From assembly GCA_018064855.1 (NCBI GenBank), contig JAGHUM010000094.1, positions 1 to 40,714 of the forward strand: DNA of 40,714 nucleotides. Reading direction: 5' to 3'. Made by a program: the position numbers and the translations under genes. Under the pieces are notes generated by a model that searched no databases, was not told where the DNA came from, and was given only the letters and a program-made list of their open reading frames with translations. This document shows, in pieces, positions 26,555 to 33,457 of the stretch (its first letter is position 1; every line of letters starts with the position of its first letter). This DNA comes from Candidatus Physcocola equi. Its GTDB lineage: Bacteria > Bacteroidota > Bacteroidia > Bacteroidales > Paludibacteraceae.

Positions 26555-27298
26555 ATGTCTGAAATCGAATGTGAAAAAGTGCTCCCTTACGCAAGCGAGG
26601 GAAACAATAAGACGGAACAAGTGGAGGAAATGTTCGACAAGATTGCCGAACAATATGATACGATGAACGGACTGATGTCTCTCTATCAAGACCGGTATTG
26701 GAGACGTGAGACGCTCCGCAGCCTTAAAGATTTGCATCCGCAGCGTTTGCTCGATATCGCCACCGGCACCGCCGATCTCGCTATCAACGCGTATGAGGAA
26801 CTTGAGCCAAAGGAAATCATAGGTGTTGATTTGTCTGAAAATATGCTCAAAATGGGACGCAAGAAGGTGGAAGCGAAAAACTTGCTGAATGTGATTACGC
26901 TGAAACAGGGCGACAGCCTCAATCTGGAGTTTGACGATGCCAGTTTCGATGCCATCACCGTGGCTTTCGGCGTGCGAAACTTCGCCGATTTGCAGAAAGG
27001 TCTCTCCGAGATGAACCGCGTGTTGAAAGAAGGCGGCAGGGCAGCAATCTTGGAACTCTCCGAACCTACCAATCCATTGATTAAGTTGGGCTATAAAATC
27101 TATACCCGTGGTTTTATCCCTGTCATGGCGAAATTGGTCGCCAAAGATCTGAGAGCCTACGAATATCTGCCAGAGTCTATCGCTGCTTGCCCGCAGGGCG
27201 AGCGTATGGCGTCGTTGCTCAGGCAGTGTGGTTTCTCGTCTGTGAAAGTGCGCACGTTCATGTTCGGCGCTTGTTCTCTTTATGTCGCAAACAAATAA
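26555..27298 (+). CDS. ubiE: Demethylmenaquinone methyltransferase
   Basis: A 247-residue class I SAM-dependent methyltransferase of the UbiE/MenG family; in this anaerobic lineage the expected reaction is C-methylation of demethylmenaquinone to menaquinone. Motifs: EMFDKIAEQYDTMNGLMS at the N-terminus (UbiE signature 1), LLDIATGTADLAI (SAM binding), VDLSENML, AFGVRNFADLQKGL (family signature), RVLKEGGRAAILELSEP. The length is typical. It is followed after 18 bp by an SDR gene in the same direction, probably the same transcript. It is divergent from the LPS-kinase-like gene. Confidence 0.95.
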   Translation: MSEIECEKVLPYASEGNNKTEQVEEMFDKIAEQYDTMNGLMSLYQDRYWRRETLRSLKDLHPQRLLDIATGTADLAINAYEELEPKEIIGVDLSENMLKMGRKKVEAKNLLNVITLKQGDSLNLEFDDASFDAITVAFGVRNFADLQKGLSEMNRVLKEGGRAAILELSEPTNPLIKLGYKIYTRGFIPVMAKLVAKDLRAYEYLPESIAACPQGERMASLLRQCGFSSVKVRTFMFGACSLYVANK

Positions 27299-27316
27299 TC
27301 TGAATATTCCTTTCAA

Positions 27317-28324
27317 ATGAAGATTCTTATCACTGGCGCTTCTGGTTTCATCGGTAGTTTTGCGGTGGAAAGCGCGCTTAAAAATGGTCATGAGGTTTGG
27401 GCTGGGGTGCGTGGCTCCAGCAGCAAGGCATATTTGCCCGACCCTAATATCCATTTCATCGACCTCCCTTATGCTTCCCAAGAGAAGATGGAGGCAAAAC
27501 TCAATGAGGTGAAGGCTGAAATAGGAAAGTGGGACGCCATCATTCATATCATGGGGCTGACCAAGTGCAAGCAAAAGGGCGATTTTGACCGGGTGAATTT
27601 CGATTATACGCGCAATTTCGTTGAGGCGCTTCGCGCAACCGGCACGGTGCCTGCCAATTTCATCTATATGAGTAGCCTCTCGGCTATGGGACCCGGAAAT
27701 CCCGACACTCTTGAGGAAATCAAATATACCGACCAGCCTAATCCAAACACATTGTATGGACAAAGTAAACTGAAAACTGAAAACTACTTGAAAGGACTGG
27801 CCGATTTCCCTTATACTATTCTGCGCCCTACTGGCGTCTATGGACCGCGTGAAAAGGATTATTTTGTGATGCTCCAGACGTTGCAGCGTCATTTTAATCC
27901 TGCAATCGGTTTCAAGCCGCAATATATCACGTTTATTTATGTGAAAGATTTAGTGAAGGTGGCTTTTGCCTGCATTGACCAGAATAAGGTCGGTCAGACA
28001 TACTTTGTGGCCGATGGAGATGTGTGGACAAGCGACGATTACGCTGCTTTGGCAAAAGAAAAGCTGGGCATTGGTTGGACCATCCCTCTCCGTGTGCCTT
28101 CTTTCTTGGTGAAAGGCATCTGTGCGGTCATGGAGATGGTGGGCAGTTGGTTTGGTAAATTGCCTACTCTCAACAACGACAAATACAACATTCTTTCTGC
28201 ACTCAACTGGAAATGCGACACAAAAAAACTGGAGGATGAACTCGGTTTTAAGGCGGAATATCCGCTTGGCCGTGGCCTCGATGAGTGTATCGAATGGTAC
28301 CGTAAGGAAGGCTGGCTGAAATGA
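27317..28324 (+). CDS. NAD(P)-dependent epimerase / reductase (extended SDR)
   Basis: A 335-residue extended short-chain dehydrogenase/reductase. The Rossmann motif is ILITGASGFIGSFAVESAL, with the acidic strand end in HFIDL. The catalytic set is Ser in YMSSLSAMG and YxxxK in LYGQSKLKTENYL, followed by ILRPTGVYGPR. The pattern resembles the dihydroflavonol-reductase / 3-beta-HSD-like branch often annotated as epimerase. It lies directly after ubiE with 18 bp between; the pairing suggests co-expression but not a proven shared pathway. The substrate is unknown. Confidence 0.88.
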   Translation: MKILITGASGFIGSFAVESALKNGHEVWAGVRGSSSKAYLPDPNIHFIDLPYASQEKMEAKLNEVKAEIGKWDAIIHIMGLTKCKQKGDFDRVNFDYTRNFVEALRATGTVPANFIYMSSLSAMGPGNPDTLEEIKYTDQPNPNTLYGQSKLKTENYLKGLADFPYTILRPTGVYGPREKDYFVMLQTLQRHFNPAIGFKPQYITFIYVKDLVKVAFACIDQNKVGQTYFVADGDVWTSDDYAALAKEKLGIGWTIPLRVPSFLVKGICAVMEMVGSWFGKLPTLNNDKYNILSALNWKCDTKKLEDELGFKAEYPLGRGLDECIEWYRKEGWLK

Positions 28325-28423
28325 TTTTGGAAGATTCTGCAGCAAAAAAGTGATGTATATGATTATTTGTATATTTGGGTTGTAAACATCAAAATAGTGA
28401 TTTGCAACAAAAACGATACTTAT

Positions 28424-28639
28424 ATGGACCAGAGAAATAAAGCGGTAATTGAAAAAGTTGCGCGGGATAGGATTTCTAATACGCAACTCATGAACGAAGC
28501 GACATCGGTTTCTGAATTAAGCGTTGAAACGGATAGTGTTGCAGATGTGGTTGTTGACGAAATATCGGATGCCGCAGCCGATTCAGCAACAGATTCTGTA
28601 ATCGAAAATATTATAGATGGTATTTTTAATGCTATATAA
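28424..28639 (+). CDS. Small acidic protein of unknown function (71 aa)
   Basis: I start it at MDQRNKAVIEKVARDR (28424), after a -7 box TATATTTG at 28370-28377; the open frame from 28367 lies on the promoter itself. The N-terminal half is basic and helical. The C-terminal half is strongly acidic with Asp, Ala, Ser and Val repeats and ends in a hydrophobic IIDGIFNAI. That division is seen in some small secreted or precursor peptides, but there is no cysteine, no double-glycine cleavage site and no nearby maturase. It marks the left edge of the accessory region. No family is recognised. Confidence 0.5.
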   Translation: MDQRNKAVIEKVARDRISNTQLMNEATSVSELSVETDSVADVVVDEISDAAADSATDSVIENIIDGIFNAI

Positions 28640-28904
28640 ATTAGTCATTTCAATTAATACTTATGTCTATATTATAATTTGCAACACCGACAATTGATGG
28701 CTATAATATAATTAACCTAAAATCCGCAAATAGCGTAAACTTTGTGAGAATTGGATATTTTGTAACTTATTGTGCATTTTTTTTACACAAATGGCTGACT
28801 TATTAACGAACGTTGCATAAGATACTCCTCCCCAATTATGGAGAATAGGAACCGGCTCTCATGTGCGTTGTCTTATGTTGGCAGAAAAATGTCAGTGAAG
28901 ACTA

Positions 28905-29081
28905 TCATTTATTTAATTCTTTTGCATACTTATATAAAGTCGCTTTACTAACACCTGTAACCTTCAAAATTTCAGACATAGCACACGTCTTGTCTTCATA
29001 CATCTTCAAAGCCTGAAACAAGTTTGTTGTTTCTTTCTTCTCAGATTTTCTACTCAATGCGTAGAAAATCTCTGGGTTACT
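28905..29081 (-). pseudogene. Remnant of a serine recombinase (C-terminal helix-turn-helix)
   Basis: Between stops, a 58-codon minus-strand frame encodes LFQALKMYEDKTCAMSEI, then LKVTGVSKATLYKYAKELNK and stop. This is the C-terminal DNA-binding helix-turn-helix of resolvase/invertase serine recombinases. The catalytic N-terminal domain is absent and there is no suitable start codon, so the gene is a 5'-truncated relic. It lies in a cluster of gene fragments (28.9-29.6 kb). Confidence 0.7.
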
Positions 29082-29120
29082 TTAGCCAAATAGCAAAATA
29101 AATTTTAGCCGTTTAGCAAA
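29081..29120. repeat. Two TTTAGCC-N3-TAGCAAA repeats upstream of an ATPase remnant
   Basis: TTTAGCC-AAA-TAGCAAA (29081-29097) is followed, with a 23-bp period, by TTTAGCC-GTT-TAGCAAA (29104-29120). The spacing is about two helical turns, as expected of a tandem operator. It is 32 bp upstream of the DUF4143-type ATPase remnant. The regulatory role is inferred. Confidence 0.5.
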
Positions 29121-29151
29121 AAAAATACTTTTTTTGAAGAAAATATCGAGT

Positions 29152-29235
29152 ATGAAGAATTACAGAGCAAGAATAGCAGATGGTGTTTTAATAATAAAAC
29201 TGGCAGGTAAAGGAACCTATAATCCGAAGATTTGA
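29152..29235 (+). pseudogene. N-terminal remnant of a DUF4143-type AAA ATPase
   Basis: The frame encodes MKNYRARIADGVLIIKLAGK, then GTYNPKI and stop (27 residues). The first 20 residues match my memory of the start of Bacteroidetes AAA/DUF4143 ATPases, which have an R-I-D/A-D beginning followed by LxGKGAVLIEGPKW and a Walker A. Here it breaks after the Gly-Lys-Gly, before the P-loop, so the protein is a 3'-deleted relic. Confidence 0.45.
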
Positions 29236-29337
29236 CTTCTACGGGACATACCATTTGATTGCTTCTTCCAAAGGAGTATTTAATCGTAAATTTTCCTCTT
29301 GAAATGCATGTATGTATAAATAATTATAAACCAAGCG

Positions 29338-29628
29338 ATGAAGTCCCTGACAGCAAAAAAGCCAATCGGTTTTATCTACACGATGAATGCTCCAAAAGAA
29401 TGGGCAGACTCGGCATATGGGCCGATGTGCAGCCAGGTAGAAACCTCGCTTGCCTCCATCTACGGGTGTGAGGTAAAGTCTCTCAAAGTTTACAACACCT
29501 ATCAGGTGAACAATTATGCTGATTACGATATGGACTACTTCGATGAGGAGTCAAAACGCAAATATCGTGACGAACACTTCGAGGAAGATAAAAAGAAGGC
29601 CTTTGATCTTGGGAAAAACATCCTTTAG
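29338..29628 (+). pseudogene. C-terminal remnant of a flavodoxin-like NAD(P)H oxidoreductase
   Basis: The frame encodes 96 residues beginning MKSLTAKKPIGFIYTMNAP and ending KKKAFDLGKNIL. The pattern (GFIYTMNAP, YGPMCSQVETSLA, CEVKSLKVYNTYQVNNY, FDEESKRKYRDEHFEED) corresponds to the C-terminal half of flavodoxin-family / NADPH-dependent FMN-reductase-like proteins, which normally exceed 180 residues and begin with a flavin-binding strand-loop-helix. An in-frame stop lies 21 bp upstream of the Met, so the flavin-binding half is missing. Confidence 0.6.
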
Positions 29629-29746
29629 ATTAATCATGCCGAATAACATATCCTAATGTGTTGCATCATATAACTATAGTAACTAATTTAGGACAACTTT
29701 GTTATTGAAGCCAATTCACCGTGAGGTGCGTGGTTAGTGTTATAGA

Positions 29747-29777
29747 AACGCCGTTGGATTCCAATGGCGTTTTTTTA
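29747..29777 (+). terminator. Terminator downstream of the flavodoxin remnant
   Basis: An 11-bp stem with one G-T pair (29747-29757 with 29761-29771), an ATT loop and a T run. The reverse strand has an A run on the other side, so it may also stop transcription from the lipoprotein gene at 29851-30564. Confidence 0.85.
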
Positions 29778-29850
29778 TGTGAATTAATGAAGAAGGCACT
29801 ACATCGCAATCCCTAGTGGCTGGGGCCGCCTTGCGGGGAGAGACAATGGA

Positions 29851-30564
29851 TCATCTCAAAACCGCACGAACGCTTCGTCCGACGCCACGGTAGTCGTTGC
29901 GCCAGACGATGATGTCACCGCGGAAGTAGAGGCAGCTCGCGTAGTACGGGTAGTACTCGCTGAGCGAAGACGACCAGTAGCAGCCGCTGCTGCCGACGCT
30001 GAAGAGGTCCGCATCGAGACGGTCGCCGGCGGCGGGCAGGAAGATGGTGGCGCCGTTCTTCTTTGAGGTGCCCAACTGTCCGTTCACGCCACTACCGTTG
30101 AAGTCCTCAACCCACTCCCAGTCGCAACCTTCACGCAACTCCTCCTGCTCTGCTCTTGTCGGCATGCGCCACGCACTGCCCCAGTTCGCGGTGGCAGCAT
30201 CGTCCTCCGCATCCAGCACCTTCTTGTTGTCAACGGTGCCATAGTCGCTGTCGGTGTTGTATTTGGTCATGCTGTCATCACTGCCCTTGCACCACTTGTA
30301 AGTTTCTATACTGTAGTCCACCTTCGGCTTGGTCTCGCCCCAGGCGAAGTAGTCGCCATACTCGGTCGGCTTGGTGGCGCCAACGTTGCAGGTCGCCCAC
30401 TTCGTGCCACTGGGAAGGCCAAGATCTACATAGTCGTGTCCTGCCATTTGACCGCTAATGGTTACAATACTCTTTCCATTAGAAGAAAATTTCTTCTTTG
30501 AAGAGCATCCGGTTCCGCAAAACATCATCACCAACGTCATCAGCGCGTATATTGTCTTATTCAT
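29851..30564 (-). CDS. FISUMP/DUF1566-like lipoprotein with DGR-like variable C-terminus
   Basis: A 237-residue lipoprotein: signal peptide and a lipobox ending Cys20 (CGTGC). The body carries a Fibrobacter succinogenes major-domain / C-type-lectin-like fold: YVDLGLPSGTKWATCNVGAT, GDYFAWGETKP, WRMPTRAEQEEL, and the end segment CYWSSSLSEYYPYYAS ... SVRAVLR. In the end segment (about residues 183-232; 30018-29869) nearly every non-conserved position uses a codon ending in C (AGC, TAC, GTC, GGC, TGC, CGC, GAC, ATC, AAC), whereas the invariant scaffold uses other codons such as TGG, TCG, TCT, GAG, CCG and GGA. This is the footprint of adenine mutagenesis of AAC codons by a diversity-generating retroelement. 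No reverse transcriptase or template repeat was found in the window. GC content is clearly above the neighbours. Confidence 0.85.
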   Translation of the reverse strand: MNKTIYALMTLVMMFCGTGCSSKKKFSSNGKSIVTISGQMAGHDYVDLGLPSGTKWATCNVGATKPTEYGDYFAWGETKPKVDYSIETYKWCKGSDDSMTKYNTDSDYGTVDNKKVLDAEDDAATANWGSAWRMPTRAEQEELREGCDWEWVEDFNGSGVNGQLGTSKKNGATIFLPAAGDRLDADLFSVGSSGCYWSSSLSEYYPYYASCLYFRGDIIVWRNDYRGVGRSVRAVLR

Positions 30565-30862
30565 ATTTGTATTTATATTTCAGGCAAAGATAACAAAATA
30601 TGATTATCCAAAATAAATTGTTCTCAGAATTGAATGATTCATTCTTTATGTCGTTGTTCCAAGTTAATAAGTAGTCTAATTTGTCGTGAATTTCTTTATT
30701 GGCAACATCCAATTCAGTCCAAGTTATAGGGTCATTGTTCCTTATTCGTTTAGTATATTCAGTTCTCATTGTTCTTCCCATACTCAACAAATAATCATAC
30801 AGTTGTGTCCAAAGAATAGAAGGATTTTCCCCTTTTATCATTTCTCTATCACTATTGTGCAT
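30557..30862 (-). CDS. Hypothetical small protein (101 aa)
   Basis: A 101-residue protein from ATG at 30862. It is rich in Trp and charged residues (WTQLYDYLLSMGR, ITWTELDVANKEIHDKLDYLL) and has a hydrophobic C-terminal stretch (FWIIIFCYLCL) that may be a membrane anchor. The base composition is AT-rich, unlike the GC-rich lipoprotein gene it overlaps by 8 bp. The lipoprotein gene's possible -7 (TATCTTTG at 30592-30585) lies inside this gene. No family is recognised; coding is likely from residue pattern. Confidence 0.5.
   Translation of the reverse strand: MHNSDREMIKGENPSILWTQLYDYLLSMGRTMRTEYTKRIRNNDPITWTELDVANKEIHDKLDYLLTWNNDIKNESFNSENNLFWIIIFCYLCLKYKYKYE
30585..30612 (-). promoter_or_regulatory. 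Possible promoter of the FISUMP lipoprotein gene
   Basis: On the minus strand, TATCTTTG (30592-30585) is a good -7. TTTG at 30612-30609 leaves a short 16-bp spacer. It lies within the 3' part of the hypothetical gene at 30557-30862. Confidence 0.35.
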
Positions 30863-31178
30863 ATATCTTTTTTCTTATAAATAGTTGATAATATTGAATT
30901 ATACAAGCACCTCAAAAAATGAGTCATATTTGACGAATAGGAGGTTGTCAAATGGCCAAATGCTAAAGTTGAATAAGTTATTAGATATAAATCATAAAAT
31001 AATCTCCCCACTAATCCATTGGAGTAAAATTCCAACAGTTTCGTTGTTTCTACTTTATTTTATTATAAAACAACTAACTATAAAATATTTTTCAAGTTTT
31101 TCATAAAAAATACACTGAGGACAAATTTTTCTATTAATTTTGCAGCAGAATTATTTTGGAAAATTTTTGCTATTTTGT
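30863..31178. other. AT-rich gap without a recognisable gene
   Basis: Very AT-rich, with short chance frames on both strands (30885-31106 plus, 30838-31035 minus) that have low-complexity hydrophobic translations. An isolated -7-like TAATTTTG occurs at 31135-31142. I see no gene here. Confidence 0.5.
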
Positions 31179-31209
31179 TTTGTGGTATCTAAACTATGCC
31201 TTAACTTTG
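31179..31209 (+). promoter_or_regulatory. Promoter driving the hairpin region at 31.2-31.4 kb
   Basis: TTTG at 31179-31182, a 19-bp spacer and TAACTTTG at 31202-31209, a full match to the Bacteroidetes consensus. The next convincing plus-strand gene is almost 500 bp downstream, so the first transcribed sequence is a run of hairpins. Confidence 0.65.
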
Positions 31210-31215
31210 CATCAT

Positions 31216-31395
31216 TAAAATGAAATTACAATGTAAGTAGAAAGGCTAAAAACATAACAGAAATGATATAATAGGTTCCGACCTATTGCCGGATGAAGTT
31301 GCCGACCAACTTCACGGGGCCAGTCGCCGCGCTTGACTGGGCAAAAACAAAGCTCAAACTTGAACACTACGAAAAACACCGCCTTGTAAGAAGGC
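31216..31395 (+). ncRNA. Candidate structured RNA: four consecutive hairpins
   Basis: After the promoter come four perfect inverted repeats in 125 nt: ATAGGT (31271-31276) with ACCTAT (31281-31286), loop TCCG; GAAGTTG (31295-31301) with CAACTTC (31307-31313), loop CCGAC; CCAGTC (31320-31325) with GACTGG (31335-31340); GCCTT (31381-31385) with AAGGC (31391-31395). The first two loops share CCGAC-like sequence. The only early reading frame is a 5-codon ATG-AAA-TTA-CAA-TGT. A leader RNA for the genes from 31698 or a free small RNA is possible. Transcript ends are guesses. Confidence 0.35.
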
Positions 31396-31450
31396 TCCCA
31401 TCTCACACAAACCCATAACGGTTTCTACTGCCCCGACGGTTCTGTCCGCT

Positions 31451-31615
31451 TCAGAACTGCCACTGTCCTTGCTCGCTCCCTTTGGGGGCTGAGTATCTCT
31501 TTTGCGCCCTCGATGGTTTGTCCGGAAGCAGGGAAGAATCTTCATAATTGACATCTACGGCCTTACTGTCTTTTTGATCGAAAAAAGTCCTTTTTCGGAT
31601 TGGAATTTCTGTCAC
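31451..31615 (-). CDS. Possible small protein or C-terminal gene fragment (54 aa)
   Basis: A minus-strand frame from GTG 31615 to TGA 31453-31451 encodes VTEIPIRKRTFFDQKDSKAV, then DVNYEDSSLLPDKPSRAQKR and YSAPKGSEQGQWQF. The charge pattern and codon use look coding. In this GC-rich stretch the other minus frames are also partly open, so support is modest. The frame continues 18 nt upstream of GTG to a stop, so it could be the 3' end of a decayed gene. No family is recognised. Confidence 0.3.
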   Translation of the reverse strand: MTEIPIRKRTFFDQKDSKAVDVNYEDSSLLPDKPSRAQKRYSAPKGSEQGQWQF

Positions 31616-31697
31616 ATATAGTGTGTCGGTAGCCTATTAGCCTGGATGAGATGTCAGAACAAAAATCAAATTAAAGAACATATAAAAAACAAATATC

Positions 31698-32423
31698 ATG
31701 CTACAACACTTACATAACGACATTGAAACAACACCATCATGGCTCGCAAACTACCAACCCGGCGACAGCGTCAGCCTGGAAGACTTCTGCTCGGGCAGAA
31801 TCGCCTTCTACCCAGGCTGTGGCACAGACGGTCACCTCGTGGAAATAGGGAATAGATCCCAGTCGGTCCACAGCTTCATCTATACCGACTATGCTGTCAC
31901 CATAGACATGGTGATGGACACCCTCAATTCCAAACACGGCATCAAGGGCTACCACATGCTTGGCACTACAGAGTGGAACCCTAAAGCCCTCGAAGCCCCA
32001 AAACCTTTTATAACCCGCTTCGCTGCCAACGGCGGCAAACCCTACTGCCTCGTCGTAGTATTCGAACGGGACGCCGACTATACGGCTGCCTGGGGTAGCG
32101 ACCGGTTTGCGGTCGCCTTCATGAACATCGACGGCTTTGCCGTTTACGAGAATCTGTTCGTGGATCGCCTTCACAAAGCGCCGTACATCTTCCTCTTGGA
32201 AGACTACGGCTACGGGGGCAATTACGACCACTTTGGCAAAGGCGGCATCCTTGACCGGATGATGCGGGAAAGCAGACTCTGGCCAAAATATGTGGTGGCA
32301 GGCCACGCCCAAATCTGGAACGGCTACTATCGCATCCCGTCACAGACGCAAACCAAGGGCGGCATGCACTCTTACAGCAGGGCATTGTATGCTAACAAGA
32401 ACATAGGCATAATTCCTGGATAA
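31698..32423 (+). CDS. Uncharacterised protein of the accessory region (241 aa)
   Basis: A soluble 241-residue protein without signal peptide. Distinct features are SLEDFCSGRIAFYPGCGTDGH near the N-terminus, SVHSFIYTDYAVT, VVVFERDADYTAAWG in the middle and EDYGYGGNYDHFGKGG towards the end. The pattern seems familiar from uncharacterised proteins of accessory regions, but I cannot assign an activity. GC content and preference for C-ending codons are higher than in the core genes around, suggesting acquisition. It is followed after 67 bp by the N-formylglutamate-amidohydrolase-like gene with similar composition; they probably form a unit. A long leader containing hairpins may precede it. Confidence 0.7.
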   Translation: MLQHLHNDIETTPSWLANYQPGDSVSLEDFCSGRIAFYPGCGTDGHLVEIGNRSQSVHSFIYTDYAVTIDMVMDTLNSKHGIKGYHMLGTTEWNPKALEAPKPFITRFAANGGKPYCLVVVFERDADYTAAWGSDRFAVAFMNIDGFAVYENLFVDRLHKAPYIFLLEDYGYGGNYDHFGKGGILDRMMRESRLWPKYVVAGHAQIWNGYYRIPSQTQTKGGMHSYSRALYANKNIGIIPG

Positions 32424-32490
32424 TATAAATAAGGCACTGATTCTTATAGCGTCGGTGCGCAATCACCCTAACATGAAACATTTAATAACT

Positions 32491-33198
32491 ATGAAAACAT
32501 TTAAAAACATCGTACTGAATATACCCCACTCTTCAACGCTTGGTCTTTTCGACGAAAATTTCGGCTGGCCGAGGAACGCCCATTTCTTAAACGAGGTGCA
32601 CAAACTCACAGACTGGTACACCGACTTCATCTTCCATTCAAACGATGAAGCCGTCGTTCCTGTGGTCTTCCCTTTGTCACGCGTTGTTTGTGACGCGGAA
32701 AGGCTCCCCAACGACCCATTGGAGGCTGATGGCCAGGGCATAGTCTATACAAGACTCAAAGGCTTCAGAAGGGAGGTCTCGGAGTCGGCCAAGGCTTTGA
32801 TGATGGAGGCTTACGAGCGCCATCAAAGCAACCTGGCGGAACATATACTTCCGGGCAACCAGACTATCATCATAGACTGCCACTCTTTCTCGGAGGAAGT
32901 CTGTCCAGAAGTGGATGTCTGCATCGGCTACAACGAAGACTGGTCGAAGCCAGAGCAAGAGCAGATCGACTTTATTGTCGGGACATTCCAGAAGGCTGGT
33001 TACAAGGTGGGCATCAACACTCCGTACTCAAACAGCATCACACCGAAGTGCGAGCACAAGTACAAGTCGGTGATGATAGAGGTCAACAAGCGCTGCTACC
33101 TGCGTGGCGTTTGCATGGACATCAACACCGACTCGCCCTACGCACCAAAGTTCTGCGGAAACATCAAGAAAATCTACAAGGGCCTTTTAGGCAAGTGA
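32491..33198 (+). CDS. N-formylglutamate amidohydrolase-family protein
   Basis: A 235-residue member of the N-formylglutamate deformylase (HutG-like) amidohydrolase family. I start it at MKTFKNIVLNIPHSS (32491), where the fold begins; Met at 32473 is an alternative. Family motifs seen: NIPHSS, PLSRVVCDAERLPNDPLE, IDCHSFSEE, and SVMIEVNKRCYL, which hold the metal and substrate residues. The classical reaction releases formate from N-formylglutamate in histidine breakdown, but no hut genes are near. The neighbour is an unknown gene with the same GC-rich codon style, so a different acyl/peptide substrate or a modification role is possible. Confidence 0.85.
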   Translation: MKTFKNIVLNIPHSSTLGLFDENFGWPRNAHFLNEVHKLTDWYTDFIFHSNDEAVVPVVFPLSRVVCDAERLPNDPLEADGQGIVYTRLKGFRREVSESAKALMMEAYERHQSNLAEHILPGNQTIIIDCHSFSEEVCPEVDVCIGYNEDWSKPEQEQIDFIVGTFQKAGYKVGINTPYSNSITPKCEHKYKSVMIEVNKRCYLRGVCMDINTDSPYAPKFCGNIKKIYKGLLGK

Positions 33199-33321
33199 TA
33201 TAAGACGCCAATCAAGTTCAACTTTGTCGTCATTGATGGTCTTTTGCGTTGTGAATCCTTTGTATTCATTCCTTCCGGTTGTATCATCGGAAACAATGAC
33301 ATGCACCTTAAGAACTTTTCC
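33187..33321 (-). pseudogene. Possible 3' fragment of an unknown gene
   Basis: A 45-codon minus-strand frame between stops encodes GKVLKVHVIVSDDTTGRN, then EYKGFTTQKTINDDKVELDW and RLISLA. It looks protein-like (alternating strands, DD turns) but lacks a good start and has no recognised family. It ends inside the 3' end of the convergent amidohydrolase-like gene. Confidence 0.2.
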
Positions 33322-33343
33322 TCATACAGAAACACAAAAAATC

Positions 33344-33375
33344 TTCGTTAAAATGAAGAAAAACAATTAAATTTG
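33344..33375 (+). promoter_or_regulatory. Promoter of the slyD-like / aroC genes
   Basis: TAAATTTG at 33368-33375 is a good -7. TTCG at 33344-33347, 20 bp upstream, is one base off the -33 consensus. Confidence 0.5.
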
Positions 33376-33457
33376 CAAAATTGGTGGAAAAGGCGACATA
33401 TTTTTAGATTTTCTGATTCTTTTCCTCCGTTCACTCCGTAAAAATTGATATACATAT

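Noticed and set aside
26546-27922. 458-codon minus-strand frame
   Set aside because: It covers ubiE and the SDR gene on the opposite strand. Both of these have complete family motifs, so this is a shadow.
29251-29471. Plus-strand frame at 29259-29471
   Set aside because: Its later part is out of frame with the clear flavodoxin-like remnant and has no coherent sequence.
30838-31035. 65-codon minus-strand and 73-codon plus-strand (30885-31106) frames in AT-rich DNA
   Set aside because: Low-complexity hydrophobic translations with no promoter. Judged to be chance frames.
31354-31554. 66-codon minus-strand frame overlapping 31451-31615
   Set aside because: Competes with a better-looking frame in the same GC-rich stretch. 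The translation has no recognisable pattern.
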